Assembly (NCBI GenBank): GCA_005402585.1
Contig: BIFP01000067.1
Coordinates: forward strand, 186,001-250,000
Length of the DNA: 64,000 bases
From: Micromonosporaceae bacterium KJ-029
Lineage (GTDB): Bacteria; Actinomycetota; Actinomycetes; Mycobacteriales; Micromonosporaceae
Direction: 5' to 3'
Shown here: in pieces, positions 49,356 through 57,290 of the stretch
Position numbering within the stretch: the first letter of the stretch is position 1
How the letters are laid out: each line of letters opens with the position of its first letter
Notes under the pieces: generated by a model
What the model was told of the DNA's origin: nothing
What the model saw: only the letters and a program-made list of their open reading frames with translations
Databases searched by the model: none
Translations under genes and position numbers: made by a program

Positions 49356-49799
49356 ATGGATATCGGTACGCGGGAGAGGACCTTCACCGTCAGCGAGGCG
49401 GCCGACGAGGTCGGCCTGACCACCTACACGCTGCGTTGGTACGAGCAGGAGGGGCTGATCACGCCGGTCGGCCGGGACTCGGCCGGGCGGCGCCGTTACA
49501 CCCAGCAGGATCTCGACTGGCTGCGGATGCTCATCCGGCTGCGTCGGACCGGGATGCCGGTGCGCGACATGCGTAGCTACGTGGAACTGGCCCGGCAGGG
49601 CGACGGCACCCTCGGCGCCCGGCGGGCGCTGTTCGAGGAGCACCGGGTGCGGGTGCTGCACCGGATGGTCGAGCTGGAGGAGGATCTCAAGGCACTCGAC
49701 TTCAAGATCGACCTCTATCGCCAGATCGAGCTGGGTACGGACGGGGCGGAGTCGCGCCAGTGCTCGACGGCAAGGGGCTCCGGGCTGACAATGCCGTAG
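49356..49799 (+). CDS. MerR family transcriptional regulator
   Basis: 147 aa. N-terminal MerR winged helix FTVSEAADEVGLTTYTLRWYEQEGLITPVGRDSAGRRRYTQQDLDWLRMLIRLRRTGMPVRDMRSYVELAR, followed by the coiled-coil dimerisation helix (EEHRVRVLHRMVELEEDLKALDFKIDLY). It lacks the Cys residues of metal sensors in the usual positions. It is divergent from the ABC-2 operon and may regulate it. ATG 49356 gives the expected distance to the helix-turn-helix; an ATG seven codons upstream is possible. Confidence 0.9.
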   Translation: MDIGTRERTFTVSEAADEVGLTTYTLRWYEQEGLITPVGRDSAGRRRYTQQDLDWLRMLIRLRRTGMPVRDMRSYVELARQGDGTLGARRALFEEHRVRVLHRMVELEEDLKALDFKIDLYRQIELGTDGAESRQCSTARGSGLTMP

Positions 49800-49880
49800 C
49801 ACGGTCACCTCGCCCCAGATCGGACACCAAGTCCGTCATCGGTCATTGCGCCCTGATCGGACGTGCGGCACGATGGCGCA

Positions 49881-51176
49881 GTGGATCACGCTCAGTCACC
49901 GGACAGTGGTTTTTTCGACGACTGGGCCGCGCGGCTGCGGGCGACCACCGACCGGCCCGTGGTGGGCATCCTGCTGCGCGGTAGCCACGCCCGCCGGGCC
50001 GCGACCGCACACAGCGACGTCGACGTCGACGTGCTGGTCGGCGGGGCCCCGTACGCGGCCCGCCGGGCGTACCTCGCGGAGCACTCCGGCCGGCTGACCC
50101 ACGTCTCGGTCGCAGCCCGTGACGTCCGGTCGTGGGTGAGCCGGCTGGGTGAGCCGGCCGACTGGGCGTTCGGCCTGCCCGTGACGGCCCCGGCCCGGCT
50201 GCTCTGGGCCGATCCGCGCTGGCGGGACCGGATCGACCTGCCGGTGCTCTGCCAGCCGGCGGGCGAGCCACAGCTGGAGGAGCTGATCGCCACCCTCGGT
50301 AAGGTGGCCGCGGCCCGGGACGCCGACGACCAGCTCGGGGCCCGGCTGGCCGCCGCCGACCTGGCCCGGCTCTGCCCGTCGGTGCTGCGGCTGGCGAACC
50401 CCTCTGTCCGCGTGGCGTCCCGCCGCTCGGCGTTCGCCGCCGCGCTCGACCTGCCGGTGGCGCCGGCCGGCTACCGGGAGGACATGCTGCGCTGCCTCGG
50501 GCTGTGGCCCGGCTCGATCGGCCAGCTGTGGGCTGCGGCGGCCCGCCTGGTGGGCGGTATTCTCCCGCTGATCCGCCCGTACGCCGCCGAGGTGGCCGGG
50601 GCAGCCGGTCCGGATTTCGCCGACGCCCTGCTCGACGGCCGCCTGGAGCGTTACGTGACCCAGCTGGGCCGGCCCGCCGGCGCGGTTCCGTCCGACAGCC
50701 GGGAGCCCGCTGGGGTACCCGCGCCGCGTACGGGACAATGGGTCACTGTGCCCGTACCTGACGCGCCGGTGACCGGCGCCCACCTCGACCAGTCGGAGCC
50801 GCCCGGCGGCCCGGACCGGCCGTCCCGGCTCGACCCGGCGATCGCCGCGCGGCTGCGACGCACCCCGGACGGCCTGGTGGCCGCCGTGGTCCGCCAGCAC
50901 GACAGCGGTGAGGTGCTGATGGTGGCCTGGATGGACGACGAGGCCCTGCACCGGACCCTGACCACCGGGCGGGCCACCTACTGGTCGCGCAGCCGCCGCG
51001 AGTACTGGGTCAAGGGCGCCACCTCCGGTCACCACCAGTACGTCCGCTCGGTGGCGCTCGACTGCGACGGCGACGCCGTGCTGGTCAGCGTGGACCAGGT
51101 CGACGCCGCCTGCCACACCGGGCACCGCACCTGCTTCTTCACCGAGCTTCCGGTCACCGGCGAGGTGACCTCATGA
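49881..51176 (+). CDS. Nucleotidyltransferase-like domain in one frame with HisI
   Basis: 431 aa uninterrupted reading frame. Residues about 1-285 carry a nucleotidyltransferase core, GSHARRAATAHSDVDVDVLV (G-S and D-x-D-x-D), followed by an alpha-helical part. From about residue 300 the sequence is a full HisI. No stop separates them, so either a true fusion is made or hisI is translated from GTG 50748. A nucleotidyltransferase-HisI fusion is not an arrangement I know. GTG 49881 is chosen; GTG 49863 is possible. The stop overlaps trpE (ATGA). Confidence 0.6.
   Translation: MDHAQSPDSGFFDDWAARLRATTDRPVVGILLRGSHARRAATAHSDVDVDVLVGGAPYAARRAYLAEHSGRLTHVSVAARDVRSWVSRLGEPADWAFGLPVTAPARLLWADPRWRDRIDLPVLCQPAGEPQLEELIATLGKVAAARDADDQLGARLAAADLARLCPSVLRLANPSVRVASRRSAFAAALDLPVAPAGYREDMLRCLGLWPGSIGQLWAAAARLVGGILPLIRPYAAEVAGAAGPDFADALLDGRLERYVTQLGRPAGAVPSDSREPAGVPAPRTGQWVTVPVPDAPVTGAHLDQSEPPGGPDRPSRLDPAIAARLRRTPDGLVAAVVRQHDSGEVLMVAWMDDEALHRTLTTGRATYWSRSRREYWVKGATSGHHQYVRSVALDCDGDAVLVSVDQVDAACHTGHRTCFFTELPVTGEVTS
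50748..51176 (+). CDS. hisI: Phosphoribosyl-AMP cyclohydrolase HisI (alternative internal start)
   Basis: The HisI part is 142 aa from GTG 50748, close to the normal length. It opens the purine ring of PR-AMP in histidine synthesis. Motifs: VLMVAWMDDEALHRTLTTGRATYWSRSRREYWVKGATSGH (W-M and S-R-S-R-x-x-x-W-x-K-G), the Mg/Zn-binding DCDGDAVL and DAACHTGHRTCF. Expected zinc-binding cysteines are present. A GACAAT hexamer 8 nt before the GTG could be a -10 element. The hisI-trpE adjacency is common in actinobacteria. This entry is the same frame as the longer one above. Confidence 0.85.
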   Translation: MPVPDAPVTGAHLDQSEPPGGPDRPSRLDPAIAARLRRTPDGLVAAVVRQHDSGEVLMVAWMDDEALHRTLTTGRATYWSRSRREYWVKGATSGHHQYVRSVALDCDGDAVLVSVDQVDAACHTGHRTCFFTELPVTGEVTS

Positions 51177-52725
51177 CCGACGGCGTGGTGAGCCCGGACC
51201 TGGCCACCTTCACCGAGCTGGCCGCACGCTGGCCGGTGGTGCCGGTCACCCGGCGGCTGCTGGCCGACGCGGAGACCCCGGTCGGGGTCTACCGCAAGCT
51301 CGCCGGCGGCCCCGGAACCTTCCTGCTGGAGTCCGCCGAGCAGGGCGTCGGCTCGTCGGGGCTGGCCTGGGCCCGGTACTCCTTCGTCGGGGTGCGCAGC
51401 AGCGCCACCCTGGTCGAGCGGGACGGCGCGGCGGCCTGGCTCGGCGAGCCGCCGGCCGGGCTGCCGGCCACCGGTGACCCGGTCCAGGTGCTGCGCGAGA
51501 CGGTGACGGCGCTGGCCGGGCCACCCGCCGACCCGGACGCAGGCATGCCGCCGCTGACCGGGGGCATGGTCGGCTACCTCGGCTACGACCTGATCCGCCG
51601 CTTCGAACGACTGCCCGAACTCACCGAGGACGACCTGCGCCTGCCCGAGCTGGGCATGATGCTCGCCACCGACCTGGTGGTGCTGGACCACTTCGACGGC
51701 TCGGCGATCCTGGTCGCCAACGCGATCCTGCCGCCGCCGGAGGAGCCAGGCCGGGAGGCGATGGTCGCCGCGGCGTACCACCACGCGGTGGGCCGGCTGG
51801 ACGCGATGACCACCGCCCTGTCGCGGCCCATCCCACCGATGGTCGCCACGGTCCGCCGCCCATCGGCCGGCGAGGTACGCAGCCGTACCCCCGACGGTGG
51901 CTACCCGAAGGCGGTCGAGGCGGCGAAGGAGGCGATCCGCGCCGGCGAGTGCTTCCAGATCGTGCTCGCCCAGCGGTTCGAACGCGACACCGACGCCGAC
52001 CCGTTGGACGTCTACCGGGTGCTGCGGACCACCAACCCCAGCCCCTACATGTACCTGCTGCGCTTCGACGGTTTCGACATCGTCGGCTCGTCACCTGAGG
52101 CGCACCTGAAGGTGACCACCGAGGTCGACGGCGAGCGGCGGGCGCTGCTGCACCCGATCGCCGGCACCCGTCCGCGCGGCGCGACGCAGGAGGCCGACGC
52201 GCGGCTCGCCGCCGAGCTGCTCGCCGACCCCAAGGAGCGCGCCGAGCACGTGATGCTGGTCGACCTGGGCCGCAACGACCTGGGGCGGGTCTGCCGGCCG
52301 GGCACCGTCGAGGTGCCGGAGTTCGCCACCATCGAGCGGTACAGCCACGTGATGCACATCGTCTCGACGGTGGTCGGCACGCTCCGCGCCGACCGGACGG
52401 CCTTCGACGCGCTCGCCGCGACGTTCCCGGCGGGCACCCTCTCCGGCGCGCCGAAGGTCCGGGCCATGGAGATCATCGAGGAGTTGGAGCCGGTGCGCCG
52501 GGCCTCTACGGCGGCACCGTCGGCTACTTCGGCTTCGGTGGCGACCTCGACATGGCCATCGCGATCCGGACCGCGCTGATCCGCGCCGGGCGGGCGTACG
52601 TGCAGGCGGGCGCCGGGGTGGTGGCCGACTCCGACCCGGCTGCGGAGGACCAGGAGACCCGGAACAAGGCCGCCGCGGTGCTCGCCGCGATCGCCGCCGC
52701 CGAAACCCTCCGGCCGGCCCGATGA
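51173..52725 (+). pseudogene. trpE: Anthranilate synthase component I TrpE, with a -1 frameshift
   Basis: From ATG 51173 the frame encodes a normal TrpE (IAGTRPRGATQEADARLAAELLADPKERAEHVMLVDLGRNDLGRVCRPG, FPAGTLSGAPKVRAMEIIEELEP). At the G-run 52500-52502 one base is missing. The uncorrected protein ends at 52579 with nonsense residues (468 aa). With one G restored the frame reads GLYGGTVGYFGFGGDLDMAIAIRTA and continues to TGA 52723-52725, giving 517 aa, the usual length, and an ATGA overlap with the next gene. Loss of the C-terminal catalytic part would abolish activity. A sequencing error in a G-run is as likely as a real mutation. Confidence 0.85.
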
Positions 52726-53294
52726 GTGCGGCACCGCCCGAGGAGGGCGCGCGGCCCGCGGCCGGTGGGCGCGAGCTGGCCTTCGCGGTGCTGCTATGCC
52801 TGGGCGGCGCGGGGTTGGCGTTCTGGGCGGCGACCCGCACCTGGGTGCTCGACGTCGTCGGTTCGGATCCGATGCCGCTGGTGAGCGAGGGGGGTACCGG
52901 GGCGGAGGTGTTGCCGTGGCTGCCGGCGTTGGCCCTGGTCGGGCTGGCCGGCGGGGGTGCGGTGCTGGCCACCCGTGGCTGGCTGCGCCGGGCGCTCGGC
53001 GGGCTGCTGGCGTTGCTCGGCCTGGCGGTGGCGGCGGGCGGGGGTTACGGGCTGGCCGCCGACCTCGGTGACCAGGTCACCTGGCAGTGGCCGGCGCTCT
53101 GCCTGCTCGGTGGGCTGCTGGCAGCGACCGGTGGGCTGCTGACCGCGCTGCGTGGTCAGCGCTGGCCGGCGATGGGTGCCCGGTACGAGCGCCGGTCGCG
53201 CCAGCCGGTGGGTACGGCGGGCCCGATCACCGGGCGCGGCACGGTCGAGGCGTGGGACGCGCTGGACCGGGGCGAGGACCCGACGGTCAGCTGA
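52722..53294 (+). CDS. Trp operon-associated membrane protein (TIGR02234 type)
   Basis: 190 aa with about four membrane helices (LAFAVLLCLGGAGLAFWAATRTW, LPWLPALALVGLAGGGAVL, LGGLLALLGLAVAAGGGYGLA, WPALCLLGGLLAATGGLLTAL). The ATRTW motif after the first helix is typical of the actinobacterial membrane protein found between trpE and trpC. Its function is unknown; a transport role has been suggested for such location. The ATG overlaps the true end of trpE. The last 8 bp overlap the converging small gene. Confidence 0.88.
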   Translation: MSAAPPEEGARPAAGGRELAFAVLLCLGGAGLAFWAATRTWVLDVVGSDPMPLVSEGGTGAEVLPWLPALALVGLAGGGAVLATRGWLRRALGGLLALLGLAVAAGGGYGLAADLGDQVTWQWPALCLLGGLLAATGGLLTALRGQRWPAMGARYERRSRQPVGTAGPITGRGTVEAWDALDRGEDPTVS

Positions 53295-53538
53295 CCGGCT
53301 GCCGGTCGCGGCCGCGGGTGGCGGCGAGTTCCGCCACCAGCCGGTCCAGGGCCGCCCGCTGGTCGGCCCGGGCCCGGTCGGCGCAGATCGCCTCCCAGGC
53401 GTTGCCCTGCGCGGTCCGCATCCGGGCCGGCCCGACCATGGCTCGCTCCAGGGTGTGTACGACACCGACGGCGAGCGACGCGACGGTGCGCGAGATGGTG
53501 GTGAGTCCGATGGTCTGTTGCGGCGCGGAGGAACTCAT
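53287..53538 (-). CDS. Small hypothetical protein in the trp region
   Basis: 83 aa, minus strand, against the direction of the trp genes. MSSSAPQQTIGLTTISRTVASLAVGVVHTLERAMVGPARMRTAQGNAWEAICADRARADQRAALDRLVAELA: mostly helical, no membrane segment. ATG 53538 is preceded by GGGGTG; the frame is open further upstream. No family is recognised, but codon use looks coding and the end meets the trp membrane gene closely. Confidence 0.6.
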   Translation of the reverse strand: MSSSAPQQTIGLTTISRTVASLAVGVVHTLERAMVGPARMRTAQGNAWEAICADRARADQRAALDRLVAELAATRGRDRQPVS

Positions 53539-53893
53539 GATCACCCCGGGGAGAGATCGTCGTGGTGTGGGGCAGGCGCGCCATCGAGTCTGCCCGAGGA
53601 GAAGGCTGCCCGGTTCACGTTTCGTGGCGATGACCGCGCCGTCAACTCTGCGGCAGCGTGTCTGAGCTGGCAAAGGGTCCTTCGTCCTTGAGCTTGCTCA
53701 CAGCATCGACGCCGGTCATCGTATGGTCGACGGGCGGAGTCACGCCGGGCGTCCCCATGGGTGGCCGTCGATGGCGTGGTGACGCAGAGTCACAACGCGT
53801 TCGCGCAAGTTGGCCATTATGCCGCAGCCCATTTCGTGAGGAGCGCCATACCCCCAGCGGTCGGTGCCAGGTAGGGCCCCCTAGCATCGGCCC
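53539..53893. other. Regulatory region upstream of trpC
   Basis: 355 bp without a gene. A -10-like TAGCAT (53882-53887) lies 6 nt before the trpC ATG, implying a leaderless transcript. A dyad GTGAC-GCAGA-GTCAC (53779-53793) is the only other symmetric element found. No Trp-codon-rich leader peptide or attenuator stem was recognised. Confidence 0.45.
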
Positions 53894-54784
53894 ATGACAC
53901 CCGGAGAGGGGAGTCCGTTGGTGACTGCTGAGCATGCGCACGCGGAGGGGGGCGACGCCGGTCCGCCGGCGCCCGCCAGCGTGCTCGACGAGATTCTGGC
54001 CGGCGTCCGGGAGGACGTGGCCCGGCGGCAGGAGCAGGTTCCGCTGGAGCGGATCCGCGAACTGGCCGCCGCCGCTCCGCCACCGCTGGACGCGTACGCG
54101 GCGCTGCGTCGGCCGGGCGTCGCCGTCATCGCCGAGGTGAAGCGCTCCTCGCCGTCCAAGGGCAAGCTGGCCGAGATCGCCGACCCGGCGGACCTGGCCG
54201 GCGACTACGCCGCCGGTGGCGCCCGCGCGATCAGCGTGCTCACCGAGGGGCGCTGGTTCGGCGGTTCGCTGGGCGACCTCGCCGCGGTGCGGGCCGCGGT
54301 GAACATTCCGGTACTGCGCAAGGACTTCGTGGTCTCCAGCTACCAGGTACACGAGGCCCGCGCGCACGGCGCCGACCTGGTGCTTCTGATCGTCGCGGCG
54401 CTGGAGCAGAACGCGCTGGTCGGCCTGCTGGAGCGGATCGAGTCGCTGGGCATGACCGCGCTGGTCGAGGTGCACGACGAGGAGGAGGCCGACCGGGCCC
54501 TGGAGGCCGGCGCGCAGGTGATCGGGGTCAACGCCCGTGACCTGCGTACCCTGGAGGTCGACCGGTCGGTGTTCGAGCGGATCGCGCCGGGCCTGCCGAG
54601 CAACGTCGTCAAGATCGCCGAGTCCGGCGTGCGCGGTCCGCACGACCTCATCCGGTACGCCTCCGCCGGCGCCGACGCGGTGCTGGTCGGCGAGGGTCTG
54701 GTCACCCAGAAGAGCCCCCGCGAGGCGGTGGCCGAACTGGTCAACGCCGGCAACCACCCCGCGACGCCCCGCCCGGTGCGCTGA
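53894..54784 (+). CDS. trpC: Indole-3-glycerol phosphate synthase TrpC
   Basis: 296 aa TIM barrel closing the indole ring. Motifs: VLDEILAGVREDVARRQ, IAEVKRSSPSKGKL (catalytic Glu/Lys), SVLTEGRWFGGSLGDL, VLRKDFVVSSYQVHEAR, ADLVLLIVAAL, GVNARDLRTLEVD and KIAESGVRGPHDL. ATG 53894 suits the leaderless -10 element; a GTG nine codons on, after GGAGAGGGG, is a second option. The protein is about 25 residues longer at the N-terminus than the family core. Confidence 0.93.
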   Translation: MTPGEGSPLVTAEHAHAEGGDAGPPAPASVLDEILAGVREDVARRQEQVPLERIRELAAAAPPPLDAYAALRRPGVAVIAEVKRSSPSKGKLAEIADPADLAGDYAAGGARAISVLTEGRWFGGSLGDLAAVRAAVNIPVLRKDFVVSSYQVHEARAHGADLVLLIVAALEQNALVGLLERIESLGMTALVEVHDEEEADRALEAGAQVIGVNARDLRTLEVDRSVFERIAPGLPSNVVKIAESGVRGPHDLIRYASAGADAVLVGEGLVTQKSPREAVAELVNAGNHPATPRPVR

Positions 54785-54821
54785 CCCGCTCCGGTCCCCG
54801 TCCCCACCGAGAGGATCCGCC

Positions 54822-54896
54822 ATGAGCGAGCGTGAGCGAGCGAATCGTCTGGCTCAGGGCGGTGGTGCCTCATGGCGAAGCGGAGTGCTGTCATGA
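54822..54896 (+). CDS. Coupling mini-ORF between trpC and trpB
   Basis: 24-codon ORF starting ATGAGCGAG (peptide MSERERANRLAQGGG...), preceded by GAGAGGATC. Its TGA overlaps the trpB ATG (ATGA), and GGAG lies 7 nt before that ATG. It begins 37 nt after the trpC stop. The sequence belongs to the same family as the elements at 17136 and 56159. Confidence 0.6.
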   Translation: MSERERANRLAQGGGASWRSGVLS

Positions 54897-56152
54897 GCGA
54901 GCGTCAGCCGAGTGCCGGCATGAGCGCCGACTTGGCCGCGCCGGCGGGGCGGTTCCCTGACGCCGCCGGTCACTTCGGCCGCTTCGGCGGCCGGTTCGTC
55001 CCGGAGGCGCTGGTCGCCGCCCTCGACCAGGTGGAGACCGCGCACCGCGAAGCGATGGCCGACGAGGCGTTCCTGGCCGAGTTCACCGCCCTGCTGCGGG
55101 ACTACGCCGGCGCCCCGTCGCTGCTGTACGAGGCCCGCCGCTTCTCCGCCCGGGCCGGCGCCCGGGTGCTGCTCAAGCGGGAGGATCTCAACCACACCGG
55201 CGCGCACAAGGTGCGCAACGTGCTCGGCCAGGCGCTACTGACCCGGCGGATGGGCAAGAAGCGGGTGATCGCCGAGACCGGTGCCGGTCAGCACGGCGTC
55301 GCCACCGCCACCGCCGCCGCCCTGTTCGACCTGGACTGCGTGGTCTACATGGGCCAGGTGGACACCGAGCGGCAGGCGCTGAACGTGGCCCGGATGCGGA
55401 TGCTGGGCGCCACCGTCATACCGGTGACGAACGGCTCGCGCACCCTCAAGGACGCGATGAACGAGGCGATGCGGGACTGGGTCGCCAACGTCGACGACAC
55501 CCACTACCTGATCGGCACCGCGGCCGGCCCGCACCCGTTCCCGGCGCTGGTCCGCGACTTCGTACGGGGCATCGGCGACGAGGCCCGCCAGCAGTGCCTG
55601 GACCTGACCGGTGCGTTGCCGGACGCGGTCACCGCCTGTGTCGGCGGCGGCTCCAACGCGCTGGGCATCTTCCACGCCTTCGTCGACGACCCGCAGGTGC
55701 GGCTGTACGGCTTCGAGGCCGGCGGCGACGGGGTGGCCACCGGGCGGCACGCGGCCAGCATCACCGGCGGCTCGACCGGCGTGCTGCACGGCACCCGCAC
55801 GTACGTGCTCCAGGACGAGGACGGCCAGACCGTCGAGTCGCACTCGATCTCGGCCGGCCTGGACTACCCCGGCGTGGGGCCGGAGCACGCCTGGCTGCAC
55901 GACACCGGCCGGGCCAGCTACGAGCCGGTGACCGACGCCGAGGCGATGGCGGCGTTCGAGCTGCTCTGCCGCACCGAGGGAATCATCCCGGCGATCGAGA
56001 GCGCGCACGCCCTCGCCGGCACCCTGGCGGTCGCCCCGAAGCTCGCCGCCGAGCTGGGCCGGCAGCCCACCATCGTGGTCAACCTCTCCGGCCGGGGCGA
56101 CAAGGACGTGCACACCGCCGGCGGGTACTTCGGCATCCTCGACAAGGAGTGA
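54893..56152 (+). CDS. trpB: Tryptophan synthase beta subunit TrpB
   Basis: 419 aa PLP enzyme condensing indole and serine. Key parts: GRFGGRFVPEALVAALDQVE, the PLP-lysine segment LKREDLNHTGAHKVRNVLGQALL, AETGAGQHGVATATA, VGGGSNALGIFHAF (phosphate loop) and SGRGDKD. ATG 54893 overlaps the mini-ORF; its first codons (MSERQPSAG) copy the start of the repeat, so the gene may have acquired a repeat as its N-terminus. A second ATG at 54920 (MSADLAAPAG) would give the plain family start. Confidence 0.94.
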   Translation: MSERQPSAGMSADLAAPAGRFPDAAGHFGRFGGRFVPEALVAALDQVETAHREAMADEAFLAEFTALLRDYAGAPSLLYEARRFSARAGARVLLKREDLNHTGAHKVRNVLGQALLTRRMGKKRVIAETGAGQHGVATATAAALFDLDCVVYMGQVDTERQALNVARMRMLGATVIPVTNGSRTLKDAMNEAMRDWVANVDDTHYLIGTAAGPHPFPALVRDFVRGIGDEARQQCLDLTGALPDAVTACVGGGSNALGIFHAFVDDPQVRLYGFEAGGDGVATGRHAASITGGSTGVLHGTRTYVLQDEDGQTVESHSISAGLDYPGVGPEHAWLHDTGRASYEPVTDAEAMAAFELLCRTEGIIPAIESAHALAGTLAVAPKLAAELGRQPTIVVNLSGRGDKDVHTAGGYFGILDKE

Positions 56153-56158
56153 CGCCCC

Positions 56159-56310
56159 ATGAGTGAGCGTCAGCGAGCGAATCATCAGCTCGGTGAGCGG
56201 GTAATCCGGCGAAGCGGGGCGACGGCATGAGCGAGCGTCAGCGAGTGAATCATCGGCTCGGCGCCGTGGTGCCTCATGGCGGCCTGGAGCGCAGCGGAGG
56301 GCCGGCATGA
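56159..56310 (+). repeat. Two chained coupling mini-ORFs between trpB and trpA
   Basis: Mini-ORF 1, 56159-56230 (MSERQRANHQLGER...), starts 6 nt after the trpB stop. Its TGA overlaps the ATG of mini-ORF 2, 56227-56310 (MSERQRVNHRLGAV...), whose TGA overlaps the trpA ATG at 56307. GCGGGG precedes the second ATG and GGAGGG lies 5 nt before trpA. The two units share the first part and differ behind it. Same family as the repeats at 17136 and 54822. Confidence 0.82.
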
Positions 56311-57110
56311 GCAGGATCGGCGTCGCGTTCGACAAGGCCCGGGCGGACGGCCGGGCGGTGCTGGTCGGCTGCATGCCGGCCGGCTTCCCCACCGTCGAGG
56401 GCAGCATCGCCGCGATGAAGGCGATGGTCTCCGCCGGCGTCGACGTGATCGAGGTGGAGATCCCGTACTCCGACCCGGTGATGGACGGGCCGGTCATCCA
56501 GCGGGCCAGCGACATCGCCCTGGCCGGCGGCGTACGCACCCGGGACACGCTGCGCATCATCGAGGAGGTCGCGGCCACCGGCGCCCCGGTGGTGACGATG
56601 ACCTACTGGAACCCGATCGAGCGGTACGGCGTGGACGCGTTCGCCCGGGACCTCGCCGCGGCCGGCGGCACCGGGTTGATCACCCCCGACCTGATCCCGG
56701 ACGAGGCCGACGAGTGGCTCGCCGCCTCGGACGCGTACGGGCTGGACCGGACGTTCCTGGTCGCGCCGTCGTCCACCGACGCCCGGTTGGCGATGACCGT
56801 GGAACACTGCCGTGGCTTCGTCTACGCCACCGCGATCATGGGGGTGACCGGGGCCCGCGCGCAGACCTCGCAGGCGGCGCCGGTGCTGGTGTCCCGGGTG
56901 CGGCAGGTCACCGATCTGCCGGTCGGGGTCGGGCTGGGCGTGGGCACCGGGGCGCAGGCCGCCGCCGTCGCCGGGTACGCCGACGGGGTGATCGTCGGTA
57001 GCGCGCTGATCCGCTGCCTGCTCGACGCACCCGACCAGGCCGCCGGCCTGTCCGCCCTGCGTTCGCTCAGCGCCGAGTTGGCCGAAGGCGTGCGCACCCC
57101 CACCCCCTGA
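56307..57110 (+). CDS. trpA: Tryptophan synthase alpha subunit TrpA
   Basis: 267 aa TIM barrel cleaving indole-3-glycerol phosphate and channelling indole to TrpB. The catalytic Glu is in VIEVEIPYSDPVMDGPVIQ and the catalytic Asp in LITPDLIPDEADEW. MTYWNPIERYG, FVYATAIMGVTGAR and VGLGVGTGAQAAAVAGYADGVIVGSALI are further family motifs. The ATG overlaps the second mini-ORF. trpD, trpF and trpG are not in the window. Confidence 0.96.
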   Translation: MSRIGVAFDKARADGRAVLVGCMPAGFPTVEGSIAAMKAMVSAGVDVIEVEIPYSDPVMDGPVIQRASDIALAGGVRTRDTLRIIEEVAATGAPVVTMTYWNPIERYGVDAFARDLAAAGGTGLITPDLIPDEADEWLAASDAYGLDRTFLVAPSSTDARLAMTVEHCRGFVYATAIMGVTGARAQTSQAAPVLVSRVRQVTDLPVGVGLGVGTGAQAAAVAGYADGVIVGSALIRCLLDAPDQAAGLSALRSLSAELAEGVRTPTP

Positions 57111-57276
57111 CTTCATCCTCACACCCCGAACTCACGCCGATCATGGCCTTTGTGTCGGCCGAATGCGATTGATGTCCGGGTTCGTCGGGGCGCGAGGTGC
57201 AAGATCGCGGGGATGGGCGTGAAATGACGTGTGGCGGGCGGGCGGACCGGGGTGACGTTTGGGGGGTCGACAGCGG

Positions 57277-57282
57277 TAGCCT
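57277..57282 (+). promoter_or_regulatory. -10 element of lgt, leaderless type
   Basis: TAGCCT, 8 nt before the GTG of lgt. It marks a promoter separate from the trp genes, in a 180 bp gap that holds no other clear feature. Confidence 0.5.
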
Positions 57283-57290
57283 TGGCACCC

